Source: Pseudoalteromonas sp049257235 (GTDB lineage: Bacteria > Pseudomonadota > Gammaproteobacteria > Enterobacterales > Alteromonadaceae). From it: DNA of 64,000 nucleotides. Location: contig NZ_JBMMUF010000001.1 in the NCBI RefSeq assembly GCF_049257235.1, positions 434,001-498,000 of the forward strand, in the 5' to 3' direction. Below the pieces are notes generated by a model that did not search any database, had not been told where the DNA came from, and worked only from the letters and a program-made list of their open reading frames with translations. The position numbers and the translations under genes are program-made. Positions 17,531 to 25,169 of this stretch are shown piece by piece; position 1 is the stretch's first letter; each line of letters begins with the position of its first letter.

Positions 17531-17555
17531 AAAAAAGGCCACTGTCGACGTGGCC
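17531..17555 (-). terminator. Terminator of the flgBCDE unit
   Basis: On the minus strand GGCCAC-GTCGACA-GTGGCC is followed by six T residues, 21 bases past the flgE stop. Confidence 0.85.
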
Positions 17556-17575
17556 CTTTGGATGGAAGATGGAAA

Positions 17576-18937
17576 TTATCGGATCTGCAGAATAGTCTGC
17601 TGCAGCGTCGAGTTCACCTCCAAGGCACGCGAGTTAGCCTGGAAGTTACGCTGTGCGGTGATCAAATCAACCAGCTCGTTAGTCAGGTTGGTATTTGATT
17701 GCTCGAGCGCAGACGAGTTAATAGTACCGAGTGTACCTGTGCCTGGCTCACCAGCAATAGGCTCACCTGAGTCGATACTCTCTTTCCAGCTGGTGTTACC
17801 GACCTGATTCAAACCTTGTGAGTTAGGAAAGCGCACCATCGCGATTTGACCAAGGAAAGTCGAGTCACCATTACTGTATGACGCCACCACTTTACCGTCG
17901 GTACCAATATCAATGCCCGCTAAACGACCCACTGTTGAACCATCTTGCTCTAATGCTTTGACTTCAAAGCGACTCGCATACTGAGTGGGTATTTTATTTG
18001 CCGTGTTACTTTCATCACGCCAGTTCAGTTCCACCCCCGTGGCAGGAAACGTCGCACCATTATCAAGCAAGGTTGATAACCCTGTTGCTGGACCGGCTGG
18101 CAATAACACTTCGTCAAAGGTAGTTGCATTGACGTTAGGCACACCGTTGGTCGTGATTGGTAAACCACTTGAGCTAAAGCCCATTTGAATCAGTGGTGTG
18201 TATGGTGCAGCTGCCTGCTCCGTGCCCGTAGCTGGGTCTATCACTTTACCGTCTAGTGTGCCATATACTTCCCACTCGTTCGGGTTCGTTGCAGGGTCCA
18301 TCTTTACAAAAAAGTACTGCAAAATATGTGGCTCACCCAGTGAATCATACACTGTGGTCGATGTTGACGAGTTATACGTCGCACTTTCATTTGGATCAAA
18401 CTGAAGGCCTGGGGCATCCGCCGTCGCATCTAAGTTAAATGATAGATACAAGTTTTGCGTTGCTCGTGGAGAACCTGATGCATCTGGAATTTGAATTGGA
18501 TTTGCTGTACTTAAGCTTACTGAAGACGTGTCACCGGTTGATGGGTCTACAGGGAAACTTTGTAAGAAGTTGCCTTTTGCATCGACCATAAAGTTATCGT
18601 CATTTAGCTTAAATGCACCCGCACGAGTGTAGGTTAAATCTGCTGATGCGATACTTTCAGTCATGGCAAAGTAACCGTCGCCAGTGATCGCTAAATCCAG
18701 TGCGTTATTGGTAAATTTTAATGACCCTTGGTGGAACTGCTGCGCCACCATTGTGGTTTGCACACCGTCACCATTTTTGGTTCTACCGGCACTGAACACC
18801 GAAGCTGCGTACACATCTGCGAACTCAGCACGAGACTCTTTGAAACCAGTCGTGTTTACGTTAGCGATGTTGTTCGCTGTAGTATCAAGGTCTTTTTGGG
18901 CCGCCGCTAGCCCTGTTAATGCAATATTGAAACTCAT
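17576..18937 (-). CDS. flgE: Flagellar hook protein FlgE
   Basis: The 453-residue hook protein has FNIALTGLAAAQKDLDTTAN and NIANVNTTGFKESRAEFADV at the start. It ends with TNELVDLITAQRNFQANSRA. The middle holds the variable D1/D2 hook domains and matches the usual length of marine polar hooks. It polymerises into the hook with the aid of FlgD. It is the last gene of flgBCDE and is followed by a terminator. Confidence 0.97.
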   Translation of the reverse strand: MSFNIALTGLAAAQKDLDTTANNIANVNTTGFKESRAEFADVYAASVFSAGRTKNGDGVQTTMVAQQFHQGSLKFTNNALDLAITGDGYFAMTESIASADLTYTRAGAFKLNDDNFMVDAKGNFLQSFPVDPSTGDTSSVSLSTANPIQIPDASGSPRATQNLYLSFNLDATADAPGLQFDPNESATYNSSTSTTVYDSLGEPHILQYFFVKMDPATNPNEWEVYGTLDGKVIDPATGTEQAAAPYTPLIQMGFSSSGLPITTNGVPNVNATTFDEVLLPAGPATGLSTLLDNGATFPATGVELNWRDESNTANKIPTQYASRFEVKALEQDGSTVGRLAGIDIGTDGKVVASYSNGDSTFLGQIAMVRFPNSQGLNQVGNTSWKESIDSGEPIAGEPGTGTLGTINSSALEQSNTNLTNELVDLITAQRNFQANSRALEVNSTLQQTILQIR

Positions 18938-18974
18938 GTTCCACCTCGTCGATTAGTGCCTATCGGCAAATTCG

Positions 18975-19655
18975 TTACACAGAAATCTCAGCTACTTCAG
19001 ACAGACGTACCGCGCCTTCTTTGGTATTGATGATAATGCCATTTGCGCCGTTAATATTGACGCTCTCGATATTCTTAAACGTGGCCAGAGGCAATGAAGC
19101 ATATTCACCATTCATACTTCCCTCTGCCACAACTTGGTACTCACCCGGAGGGAATGGTTGACCGTTTGCGTCTAGACCATCCCATTGAAAGCGAATTGCA
19201 CCCGCACCCTGCGCGCCCATATCGACGGTATCGATAATTTGCCCAGAGCTATCTTTAATCGTTAAGGTCAGGTTATCTACTGGCGACTGGGCCAATACCG
19301 TGCCTTTACTTACTTCACCGCTGTTTAACTCAATGCTGTTTGACTCGAGTAATGCTTTTTTACCTACAAGCGTCGATGCTTGAAGTGCCGAGTTCGATGT
19401 CATTGAAGCAGCTAACGAGTCGAAGTTCTCATTGAGTTTTGAGATCCCTTCAGCCATGGTGAAGCTTGTCATTTGCGCAATCATCTGGTCATTATCTGCC
19501 GGTTTACTTGGGTCTTGATAAGACAACTGTTGCGTCAGCAAGCTAAAAAAGTCTTCTTGCGTTAACGTATCTTTTTTCTCTTCGGTTTTAGGCTGTGTAT
19601 CGTTATTCCAATACAACGAGCTCAAACCGCCAGAAGATTGCACATTGGTAGTCAT
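18975..19655 (-). CDS. flgD: Hook capping scaffold FlgD
   Basis: FlgD of 226 residues has the N-terminal motif LTQEDFFSLLTQQLSYQDPS with DNDQMIAQMTSFTMAEGISK. The C-terminal FlgD-type beta domain has FQWDGLDANGQPFPPGEYQV. It caps the growing hook and is later replaced by FlgK. The gene sits between flgC (15 bases) and flgE (37 bases). Confidence 0.97.
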   Translation of the reverse strand: MTTNVQSSGGLSSLYWNNDTQPKTEEKKDTLTQEDFFSLLTQQLSYQDPSKPADNDQMIAQMTSFTMAEGISKLNENFDSLAASMTSNSALQASTLVGKKALLESNSIELNSGEVSKGTVLAQSPVDNLTLTIKDSSGQIIDTVDMGAQGAGAIRFQWDGLDANGQPFPPGEYQVVAEGSMNGEYASLPLATFKNIESVNINGANGIIINTKEGAVRLSEVAEISV

Positions 19656-19670
19656 GCCCTATCCCTCACT

Positions 19671-20093
19671 TTATCCACGACCAAGCTGCAATGTCTTTGT
19701 AAGCATTTGCTTGGCTGAATCTGCTATTTGCACATTGGTTTGATAAGAGCGTGAAGCTGAGATCATGTTGGCCATTTCTTCCACCACATTGACATTAGGC
19801 TTGTAGATATAACCATTTTCATCTGCCATGGGATGGCCAGGGTTGTATTCGATTTGCAGTGGTTTGTTACTTTCCACTACACCCAATACTTTCACACCTA
19901 CCGACTCACCATGCTGCTTCCCTATTGCTTGTTGTAACTCAGCTGCAAAAACTGGGTGACGAGCGCGATAAGTTTGCTCCACTGAAGAGCTAATCGAGTT
20001 AGCATTTGCAAGGTTACTAGCGGTGGTATTAAGGCGCACATTTTGCGCACTCATCGCTGTTCCTGATACATCAAATACGTTAAATAAACTCAT
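19671..20093 (-). CDS. flgC: Proximal rod protein FlgC
   Basis: FlgC of 140 residues has FDVSGTAMSAQNVRLNTTAS, NLANANSIS and the C-terminal VNVVEEMANMISASRSYQTN. It is a proximal rod component exported without a signal peptide. Two bases separate it from flgB, which implies coupling. Confidence 0.97.
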   Translation of the reverse strand: MSLFNVFDVSGTAMSAQNVRLNTTASNLANANSISSSVEQTYRARHPVFAAELQQAIGKQHGESVGVKVLGVVESNKPLQIEYNPGHPMADENGYIYKPNVNVVEEMANMISASRSYQTNVQIADSAKQMLTKTLQLGRG

Positions 20094-20095
20094 GA

Positions 20096-20506
20096 TTATG
20101 CTCCTTGACCACCTAGGGCTTTTTTAAGACCCGAAATTTTCGAATTCATAAAGCTTAGGCTGGCCTGATACTCTATTGAGTTCTGTGTATACAAATTCCG
20201 TTCCACTTGCACATCAACATCGTTGCCGTCACCTGTATCTGGTTGATTTGGAACGCGAAATTTTGTTTCCGAGCTACTTAATTGAGTGCTTGCACTGAGG
20301 TGATCGGCATGAGTTCGGGTTAAACTATTGCCGCGCATCTGCCCACTTTTTGCCGCTTTTAAAGCGCTGGCAAAGTCAATGTCTTTGGCTTTGTATCCAG
20401 GGGTGTCTGCATTAGCAATATTCGACGCTAAAACTTCTGCACGTTGGGAGCGAATTAGCATGGCGTGCGGGTGCACACCAAATGCTTTATCGAAACTGAT
20501 AGCCAT
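20096..20506 (-). CDS. flgB: Proximal rod protein FlgB
   Basis: FlgB of 136 residues has the motifs RAEVLASNIANADTPGYKAK and NSIEYQASLSFMNSKISGLK. It is the first rod protein distal to FliE. It is the first gene of flgBCDE, with an RpoN site 38 bases upstream of the ATG. Confidence 0.97.
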   Translation of the reverse strand: MAISFDKAFGVHPHAMLIRSQRAEVLASNIANADTPGYKAKDIDFASALKAAKSGQMRGNSLTRTHADHLSASTQLSSSETKFRVPNQPDTGDGNDVDVQVERNLYTQNSIEYQASLSFMNSKISGLKKALGGQGA

Positions 20507-20543
20507 AATCTCTCCAAATTTTTGACTCTTTGGAGAGTATTAC

Positions 20544-20559
20544 AGCAATTCTTGTACCA
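20544..20559 (-). promoter_or_regulatory. RpoN promoter for flgBCDE
   Basis: The minus strand reads TGGTACAAGAATTGCT, one change from TGGCAC-N5-TTGCW with correct spacing. It lies in the 73-base gap between flgB and cheR. Confidence 0.7.
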
Positions 20560-20579
20560 TTGGTTATAAGATTATGATT

Positions 20580-21428
20580 TTATGTCTTTTTTTGATAAAT
20601 GATGCCGGGGTTACACCGGATCATTTCAAATTGATCGCTCAGTCCAGTCATGGATTCACTGGCGCCAAGGAAGAGGTAACCTCTAGGGTTTAGGGCCTGT
20701 GCAAATTGGCCAATAATTTTTGCCTTAATCTCAGGTGCAAAGTAAATGAGTACATTACGACAAAAGATAATGTCGAACTTACCCAATAGCGCATAAGAAT
20801 CAAGTAAATTAAGGTGGCGAAAGCTCACCATACGCTTGATGTTGTCGTTCACTTTAGCCATGCCGTTGCCACTGTCGGTGAAAAACTTTTTCCGCCGCTC
20901 CGCGCTCAACCCCCTCGCTAAGGCAAGAGAGTCATACTCCGCGTTTTTACAAATATCCAGCATGGTATTAGAGATATCTGTACCAACAATTTGCGCACCA
21001 GAGCCAAGCGCTCCTGGCTTGCTTTGTTGATATTCCGCTATGGACATGGCGATAGAATAAGGCTCTTGACCCGACGAGCTTGCCGCCGACCAAATTTTTA
21101 CCGGGCGGCGTAACTCTCTAAACTCAGGCAACAACTTTGTTTTGAGCAGCTCATAAGGATATTGATCACGGAACCACAAAGTTTCGTTGGTGGTCATCGC
21201 ATCAATTACAGCGGCACGAAGTTGCCGCTCATGAGGACTCAGGGTTTTCGTAACGAGTTGAGACAGGCTTTGTACATCAAAGCGCGTCATAAGAGGGGCA
21301 AGCCTACTTTTAACCAAATAGAGTTTATTATCACCAAGCACAATACCGCATTGCTGCTCCAGAAATGCGCGAAATTGATTATATTCTTTAAGCTCTAAGT
21401 GCTTATTTTCCAAATTGCTCTCTCTCAA
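20580..21428 (-). CDS. cheR: Chemotaxis protein methyltransferase CheR
   Basis: CheR of about 280 residues has an N-terminal helical domain and a SAM-dependent methyltransferase domain. Motifs are SAASSSGQEPYSIAMSIAEY, GTDIS and FDIIFCRNVLIYFAPE. It methylates glutamates of chemoreceptors for adaptation. There is no in-frame ATG near the start: the frame begins after a TAA and the only usable codons are TTG at 21428 or TTG at 21413, the latter with GAGAG upstream. A TTG start is unusual and may keep expression low. It follows cheV by 31 bases. No VxW-type pentapeptide-binding insert is obvious. Confidence 0.93.
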   Translation of the reverse strand: MRESNLENKHLELKEYNQFRAFLEQQCGIVLGDNKLYLVKSRLAPLMTRFDVQSLSQLVTKTLSPHERQLRAAVIDAMTTNETLWFRDQYPYELLKTKLLPEFRELRRPVKIWSAASSSGQEPYSIAMSIAEYQQSKPGALGSGAQIVGTDISNTMLDICKNAEYDSLALARGLSAERRKKFFTDSGNGMAKVNDNIKRMVSFRHLNLLDSYALLGKFDIIFCRNVLIYFAPEIKAKIIGQFAQALNPRGYLFLGASESMTGLSDQFEMIRCNPGIIYQKKT

Positions 21429-21459
21429 TGGTGGTTATATGACTATATAGTTGCTGCGC

Positions 21460-22392
21460 TTAATCGCTGTGCACCCATTTTTTTACTGCTGTGGCCAACT
21501 CATCTGGATTGAATTTGGCAATAAAGTCATCCGCTCCCACTTTTTGTATCATGGCTTGGTTAAATACCCCACTCAGTGAAGTATGCAAAATAACATGCAA
21601 AGACGACAACTTTGGATCTGCTTTTATTTCAGCAGTCAGGGTATAGCCATCCATTTCAGGCATTTCTACATCAGAGATCAATAGTGCGACGCGCTCTGTA
21701 ATACTGTTTTGACAATCTAACTCAGCGATTTCTCTGAGTCTTAGTAGCGCCTCTTTACCGTTTTTGGCTAATTCAGTTTGCACGCCCAGAGGTTCTAGCG
21801 CACGTTTTACTTGATTTCGTGCTACCGCAGAATCATCGGCAATGAAGACGATACGCTCGCCAATGTCGCGCTGCATTTCACCTTCAGAGATAAGCCCCTC
21901 ACTCACTTGTGTATTAATAGGGGTTATCTCGGCAAGAATTTTTTCAACATCGAGGATCTCAACCAGCTCATTGTCTATTTCAGTAACAGCTGTGAGATAA
22001 GAATAGCGACCCGCACCTGAGGGAGGTGGCATGATCTTTTCCCAATTCATGTTCACGATACGTTCGACGCTGCCTACTAAAAACCCCTGCACTGAGCGGT
22101 TGTACTCGGCAATAATAACAAAACAGTTTTCAAGATCAGTAATAGCTGGGCCACCGACGGCCATAGATAAATCGATAACAGAAATAGTTTGGCCACGAAT
22201 GTGCGCGACCCCACGAATGTATTGATTACTTTTGGGCATGCTCGTGAGATTAGGGCACTGCAAAACCTCGCGCACTTTGAATACGTTAATACCAAAGCGT
22301 TGGCGTCCCTTGAGCTTGAACAATAATAGTTCAAGACGATTTTGACCCACGAGCTGGGTGCGTTGATTGACAGAATCTAAAATGCCAGCCAT
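21460..22392 (-). CDS. cheV: Chemotaxis coupling protein CheV
   Basis: CheV of 310 residues combines a CheW-like coupling domain (LLLFKLKGRQRFGINVFKVR, YIRGVAHIRGQTISVIDLSM) with a C-terminal receiver domain. In the receiver DDSAV supplies the acidic pair and LLISDVEMPEMDGYTL the phospho-accepting Asp. It links receptors to CheA and may act as a phosphate sink. The position next to cheR and divergent from flgA is the one found in Vibrio and Pseudoalteromonas. I see no RpoN or FliA site on the minus strand of the intergenic region. Confidence 0.95.
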   Translation of the reverse strand: MAGILDSVNQRTQLVGQNRLELLLFKLKGRQRFGINVFKVREVLQCPNLTSMPKSNQYIRGVAHIRGQTISVIDLSMAVGGPAITDLENCFVIIAEYNRSVQGFLVGSVERIVNMNWEKIMPPPSGAGRYSYLTAVTEIDNELVEILDVEKILAEITPINTQVSEGLISEGEMQRDIGERIVFIADDSAVARNQVKRALEPLGVQTELAKNGKEALLRLREIAELDCQNSITERVALLISDVEMPEMDGYTLTAEIKADPKLSSLHVILHTSLSGVFNQAMIQKVGADDFIAKFNPDELATAVKKWVHSD

Positions 22393-22438
22393 CAGACTCT
22401 CCTAGCATTGACTTTACTACTGCGTGTTTGCGCCAGAC

Positions 22439-22454
22439 AGGAACGCTTTTTGCT
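22439..22454 (+). promoter_or_regulatory. RpoN promoter for flgA
   Basis: AGGAACGCTTTTTGCT fits TGGCACG-N4-TTGCW with the strict GG-N10-GC spacing and an intact TTGCT -12 box. It lies about 98 bases upstream of the chosen flgA ATG, inside the untranslated part of a longer open frame. Confidence 0.6.
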
Positions 22455-22551
22455 TATTATCTCTAATATCAGCATAAATACGGTGTTGCGCCTAGTTTTT
22501 GACGCCCCGTACTTATACCTTGTTTTACCCAATAAGCATAGTCGAAACACA

Positions 22552-23274
22552 ATGAGTATGTTCAAAAAAATTCAATTATTCCACAGCTTAACGTTACTTT
22601 TGGTTTGTGCTGTGACGAATACCGCAACAGCTCTGGAAACTGACCAGACTCTCTATAGTCGTGCGCAACTTCAGCAACTTGCACAACAACACATTAGTAC
22701 AATTGCGCAAATTAAACCGGAGCAAGAGCTTGTTGTTCAAGCCATCGAGCTAGATGCGCGAATTCCAGAGCGCTATTGTTCGCAACCATTACAGTTGGAA
22801 ACAAACAATGAGCCTCCTTTTAATCGGCAGGTAACCGTACAACTTAAATGTAATTCTCCGGCATTATGGACTCAGTATGTCCATGTTCGCATTGAAAAAC
22901 TCTCTCCTATTGTCGTGGCCAATGGCCACATTGCACCGGGACAAATTATCAATGAGCAAGATGTTAGCGTAGAATATCGACCACAACATTTTGTGCGCCC
23001 CCGATACGTAGAGCAACCTCAAGATGTAATTGGCAGTCGCAGTAAACGCAGTATTCGCTCCGGTTTGCCTATTAACACAGGACAGCTGTGCATGGTATGT
23101 AAAGGTGATAATGTGACTATCATCGCAACCATTAATGGTTTGATGATTAAAACCACCGGTGAAGCCCTTGAAGATGGGGCAATGGGAGAAAATATTCGAG
23201 TGCGCAACCGTAAGTCCGGTAGACTTATCAATGCGCAAGTCACCGCCGTTGAAACTGTTTCAGTGAATATTTAA
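22552..23274 (+). CDS. flgA: P-ring assembly chaperone FlgA
   Basis: FlgA of about 240 residues has an N-terminal signal peptide (MSMFKKIQLFHSLTLLLVCA, cleavage near TALE). A SAF domain follows in the second half, with VVANGHIAPGQIINEQDVSV and the FlgA C-terminal pattern GENIRVRNRKSGRLINAQV. It is a periplasmic chaperone for FlgI. An in-frame extension to 22408 exists but contains the RpoN promoter and lacks a signal-peptide-like start, so I use the ATG at 22552 (22558 also possible). Confidence 0.93.
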   Translation: MSMFKKIQLFHSLTLLLVCAVTNTATALETDQTLYSRAQLQQLAQQHISTIAQIKPEQELVVQAIELDARIPERYCSQPLQLETNNEPPFNRQVTVQLKCNSPALWTQYVHVRIEKLSPIVVANGHIAPGQIINEQDVSVEYRPQHFVRPRYVEQPQDVIGSRSKRSIRSGLPINTGQLCMVCKGDNVTIIATINGLMIKTTGEALEDGAMGENIRVRNRKSGRLINAQVTAVETVSVNI

Positions 23275-23283
23275 TTTTTATGC

Positions 23284-23310
23284 TAAAGTTATGGCAAATA
23301 TGGCCGATAC
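23284..23310 (+). promoter_or_regulatory. FliA (sigma-28) promoter for flgMN
   Basis: TAAAGTTA, an 11-base spacer and GCCGATAC match TAAAGTTT-N11-GCCGATAA at 14 of 16 positions. It lies in the 71-base gap between flgA and flgM, so FliA would drive its own anti-sigma factor, the classic feedback. Confidence 0.85.
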
Positions 23311-23345
23311 CTTATGCAGAGGTCAATTTAGCTCAGGTATAGCAA

Positions 23346-23666
23346 ATGGTAAATCAAGTAAACAAGAGCCAACAGGGCTCGGTGTACAACACACCACAAC
23401 AAAAGGTTGAACAACAGAAGACAGCGCAATCTGCTAGCACAGACGCAAGCAGCAAAGCGAATGTCAAAGCAGCAACAGATTCAGTTAGCCTAACTCCTCA
23501 GGCACGCCAAATGAAATCTCTGCAAGAAAAGGCTGAGCGTTCATCAGGTTTTGACGAGCAAAAAGTGGCTGAGCTGAAAAAAGCGATTGCTGAAGGAAAG
23601 TATCACGTCGACAGTGAAAAACTGGCGAAAAACATCGCTGCTTTCGAGTTTGATGTGTATGGCTGA
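23346..23666 (+). CDS. flgM: Anti-sigma-28 factor FlgM
   Basis: FlgM of 106 residues has a disordered, Gln/Ser/Lys-rich first half. The second half is the conserved helical FliA-binding part (TDSVSLTPQARQM, EQKVAELKKAIAEGKYHVDS, KLAKNIAAFE). It holds FliA inactive until exported through the finished hook. A FliA promoter precedes it and flgN overlaps its last 8 bases. Confidence 0.96.
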   Translation: MVNQVNKSQQGSVYNTPQQKVEQQKTAQSASTDASSKANVKAATDSVSLTPQARQMKSLQEKAERSSGFDEQKVAELKKAIAEGKYHVDSEKLAKNIAAFEFDVYG

Positions 23667-24084
23667 TTCTGCTTTAACTGTTGCACTTAACCAACAGATC
23701 ACGAGTCTGACAGACTTGCTTGCACTGCTCAAAGATGAGCTCAATGCAATCGCCGGTCGAAGTGGTGCGCAGTTAAAGGAAATCACCCCAAAAAAAGCTC
23801 AAGCGCTAGGGGTTATTCAAAAGCAGGATCAACACATTGCCCAACTGTTAACATCTCAACCTGAGCAGGATGAATCAGAGCAAGCCTTGATCGCCCAAGG
23901 TCGTGCTTTACTGATGCAGTGTAAAGAGCAAAACCAAGTCAATGCCCAAGCTGCGCATCAAGCGCAGCTTAGCGTTAAACAACTTAAAGACATTCTTATC
24001 GGTGCCCCAAGCTCAGTGACCTATGCAGCTGATGGCGCTATTCAACGCAGCGATAATAAGCTGGTCCGCAACCTCAAAGCGTAA
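23659..24084 (+). CDS. flgN: Export chaperone FlgN
   Basis: FlgN of about 141 residues starts MADSALTVALNQQITSLTDL and is an all-alpha protein with LLALLKDELNAIAGRSGAQL. FlgN is the cytoplasmic chaperone of FlgK and FlgL. The ATG at 23659 overlaps the flgM stop (ATGGCTGA), which supports this start over the longer frame from 23587 that would run through flgM. No terminator with a T-tract is obvious after it. Confidence 0.92.
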   Translation: MADSALTVALNQQITSLTDLLALLKDELNAIAGRSGAQLKEITPKKAQALGVIQKQDQHIAQLLTSQPEQDESEQALIAQGRALLMQCKEQNQVNAQAAHQAQLSVKQLKDILIGAPSSVTYAADGAIQRSDNKLVRNLKA

Positions 24085-24320
24085 GCCTTCAGCATCGTCT
24101 TGCACGAGCTGTCATGCACGGCGCGCGCACTGTCCACTTAGAACAACAATCATCGCCAAGCCCCAAATACCACGAAGTAATACCAATCAACTTCAATCGC
24201 TAATCAGTTTGGCGGGCTAAACATCGTGCTCACATAGTTATGCCCATTGGTGTAAAACGATACCCTATTGATAAAGGTGTGACTGTGATTTTTGAGGGCA
24301 GCGCCCGAGGGGGGATGGTA
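24085..24320. other. Gene-free stretch after flgN
   Basis: I see no coding region. It contains short pieces such as TAATACCAAT near 24179 and a small GGGC-AGC-GCCC hairpin near 24297-24307, which suggests decayed copies of the kind of repeat that follows at 24321. Confidence 0.4.
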
Positions 24321-24482
24321 ATACCAATTGCGTTAGAAAAGTGAGCAAGGATAGCGCTGGATAAGTAGCGTGATAGCAAGGCATAATTTTGTGTATGTAG
24401 TTATTCTACTTATTAAAATTATAACGTAGTGAGCATGCTCTTTAGCGCGCTAGGCAGGTTATTTATTTAATTCAATTGGTAT
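24321..24482. repeat. MITE-like intergenic repeat with terminal inverted repeats
   Basis: This 162-base element begins ATACCAATTG and ends CAATTGGTAT, an exact 10-bp terminal inverted repeat. Inside is a further inverted pair (ATAATTTT near 24384 and AAAATTAT near 24415), so the whole can fold as a long imperfect hairpin. It has no coding capacity. Related ends (ATACCAAT) occur near 24181 and 49038. Confidence 0.6.
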
Positions 24483-24537
24483 AGTTACTAAGAGATTTTT
24501 CAGATTAAATCTGGATGCCCGAATGCTGTATTACAAT

Positions 24538-24559
24538 GCGGGGTGTTGCCTCACCCCGC
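24538..24559 (-). terminator. Hairpin after flgP
   Basis: GCGGGGTG (24538-24545) and CACCCCGC (24552-24559) form an 8-bp GC-rich stem with a 6-base loop, 18 bases past the flgP stop. The U-tract on the minus strand is weak (ATTGTAAT). Confidence 0.55.
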
Positions 24560-24577
24560 GAGCTCTTGCTTACTTGC

Positions 24578-25033
24578 TTAGTAGTAGGTCACTTTTTTAA
24601 TTTTACGTGGCTTGGTCTGTGTTACGTAGAGGTCATACACTAACTTCATATCCAACTCCAACTCGGTAGCATAACTGTCACCCACCACATAACTACGCGT
24701 CACTCTAGCGCCTCGAATAACTCCCTGAACTTTGGCTTGCAGTACATCGTCAGAGGCTATGGCATTAGCCAAAGATGTATTTCCTTGCAGTTGTTGACCA
24801 TAAACCTGCTCAGCGAGCTCTCTATAGGCCTCTATCTTTGACGCCTTCATCGCCATAATAGACTTTTGCTGGGCACTGCCTCCTGGCTGTGGCGCAATAG
24901 GCGCATAGCCAATGGCGCGCAAAATGGGATAGCTATCAGGTTGTTGTACTTCGTATTCGACGTGCTTATCAAACACGCTGCTGCATCCTGATAAGCTCAG
25001 TAAGATGATGATAAATCCAATTAGTCGCAGCAT
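24578..25033 (-). CDS. flgP: Flagellar outer-membrane lipoprotein FlgP (LPP20 family)
   Basis: The 151-residue lipoprotein has signal peptide MLRLIGFIIILLSLSGC with lipobox Cys17. The LPP20-type domain includes MAMKASKIEAYRELAEQVYG, LQAKVQGVIRGARVTRSYVV and the end ELELDMKLVYDLYVT. In Vibrio, FlgP with FlgO and FlgT stabilises the sheathed polar flagellum at the outer membrane. I chose the ATG at 25033 because GGAGAG lies just upstream and the signal peptide begins there; the frame is open to 25249 but that part overlaps flgT. An RpoN site precedes it. Confidence 0.9.
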   Translation of the reverse strand: MLRLIGFIIILLSLSGCSSVFDKHVEYEVQQPDSYPILRAIGYAPIAPQPGGSAQQKSIMAMKASKIEAYRELAEQVYGQQLQGNTSLANAIASDDVLQAKVQGVIRGARVTRSYVVGDSYATELELDMKLVYDLYVTQTKPRKIKKVTYY

Positions 25034-25076
25034 TTGTCTCTCCGCCGGCAATGAGTGTGCTAATAATAAAATCATA

Positions 25077-25092
25077 TGCACAATAAATGCCA
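25077..25092 (-). promoter_or_regulatory. RpoN promoter for flgP
   Basis: The minus strand reads TGGCATTTATTGTGCA, two changes from TGGCAC-N5-TTGCW with correct spacing, 44 bases upstream of the flgP ATG. It is divergent from the flgT site 26 bases away. Confidence 0.55.
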
Positions 25093-25117
25093 CCCTTATC
25101 AATCCCCGCCAGTAACT

Positions 25118-25133
25118 TGGTACACTCTTTGCT
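25118..25133 (+). promoter_or_regulatory. RpoN promoter for flgT
   Basis: TGGTACACTCTTTGCT differs from TGGCAC-N5-TTGCW at one position and keeps GG-N10-GC spacing, 37 bases upstream of the flgT ATG. Confidence 0.65.
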
Positions 25134-25169
25134 AATTCATTACTATGACTATTTAGTGTGACTGTTTTT

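Noticed and set aside
22408..23274. Long version of flgA starting at 22408
   Set aside because: The first 48 codons cover the RpoN site and do not form a signal peptide start; the ATG at 22552 begins a clear one.
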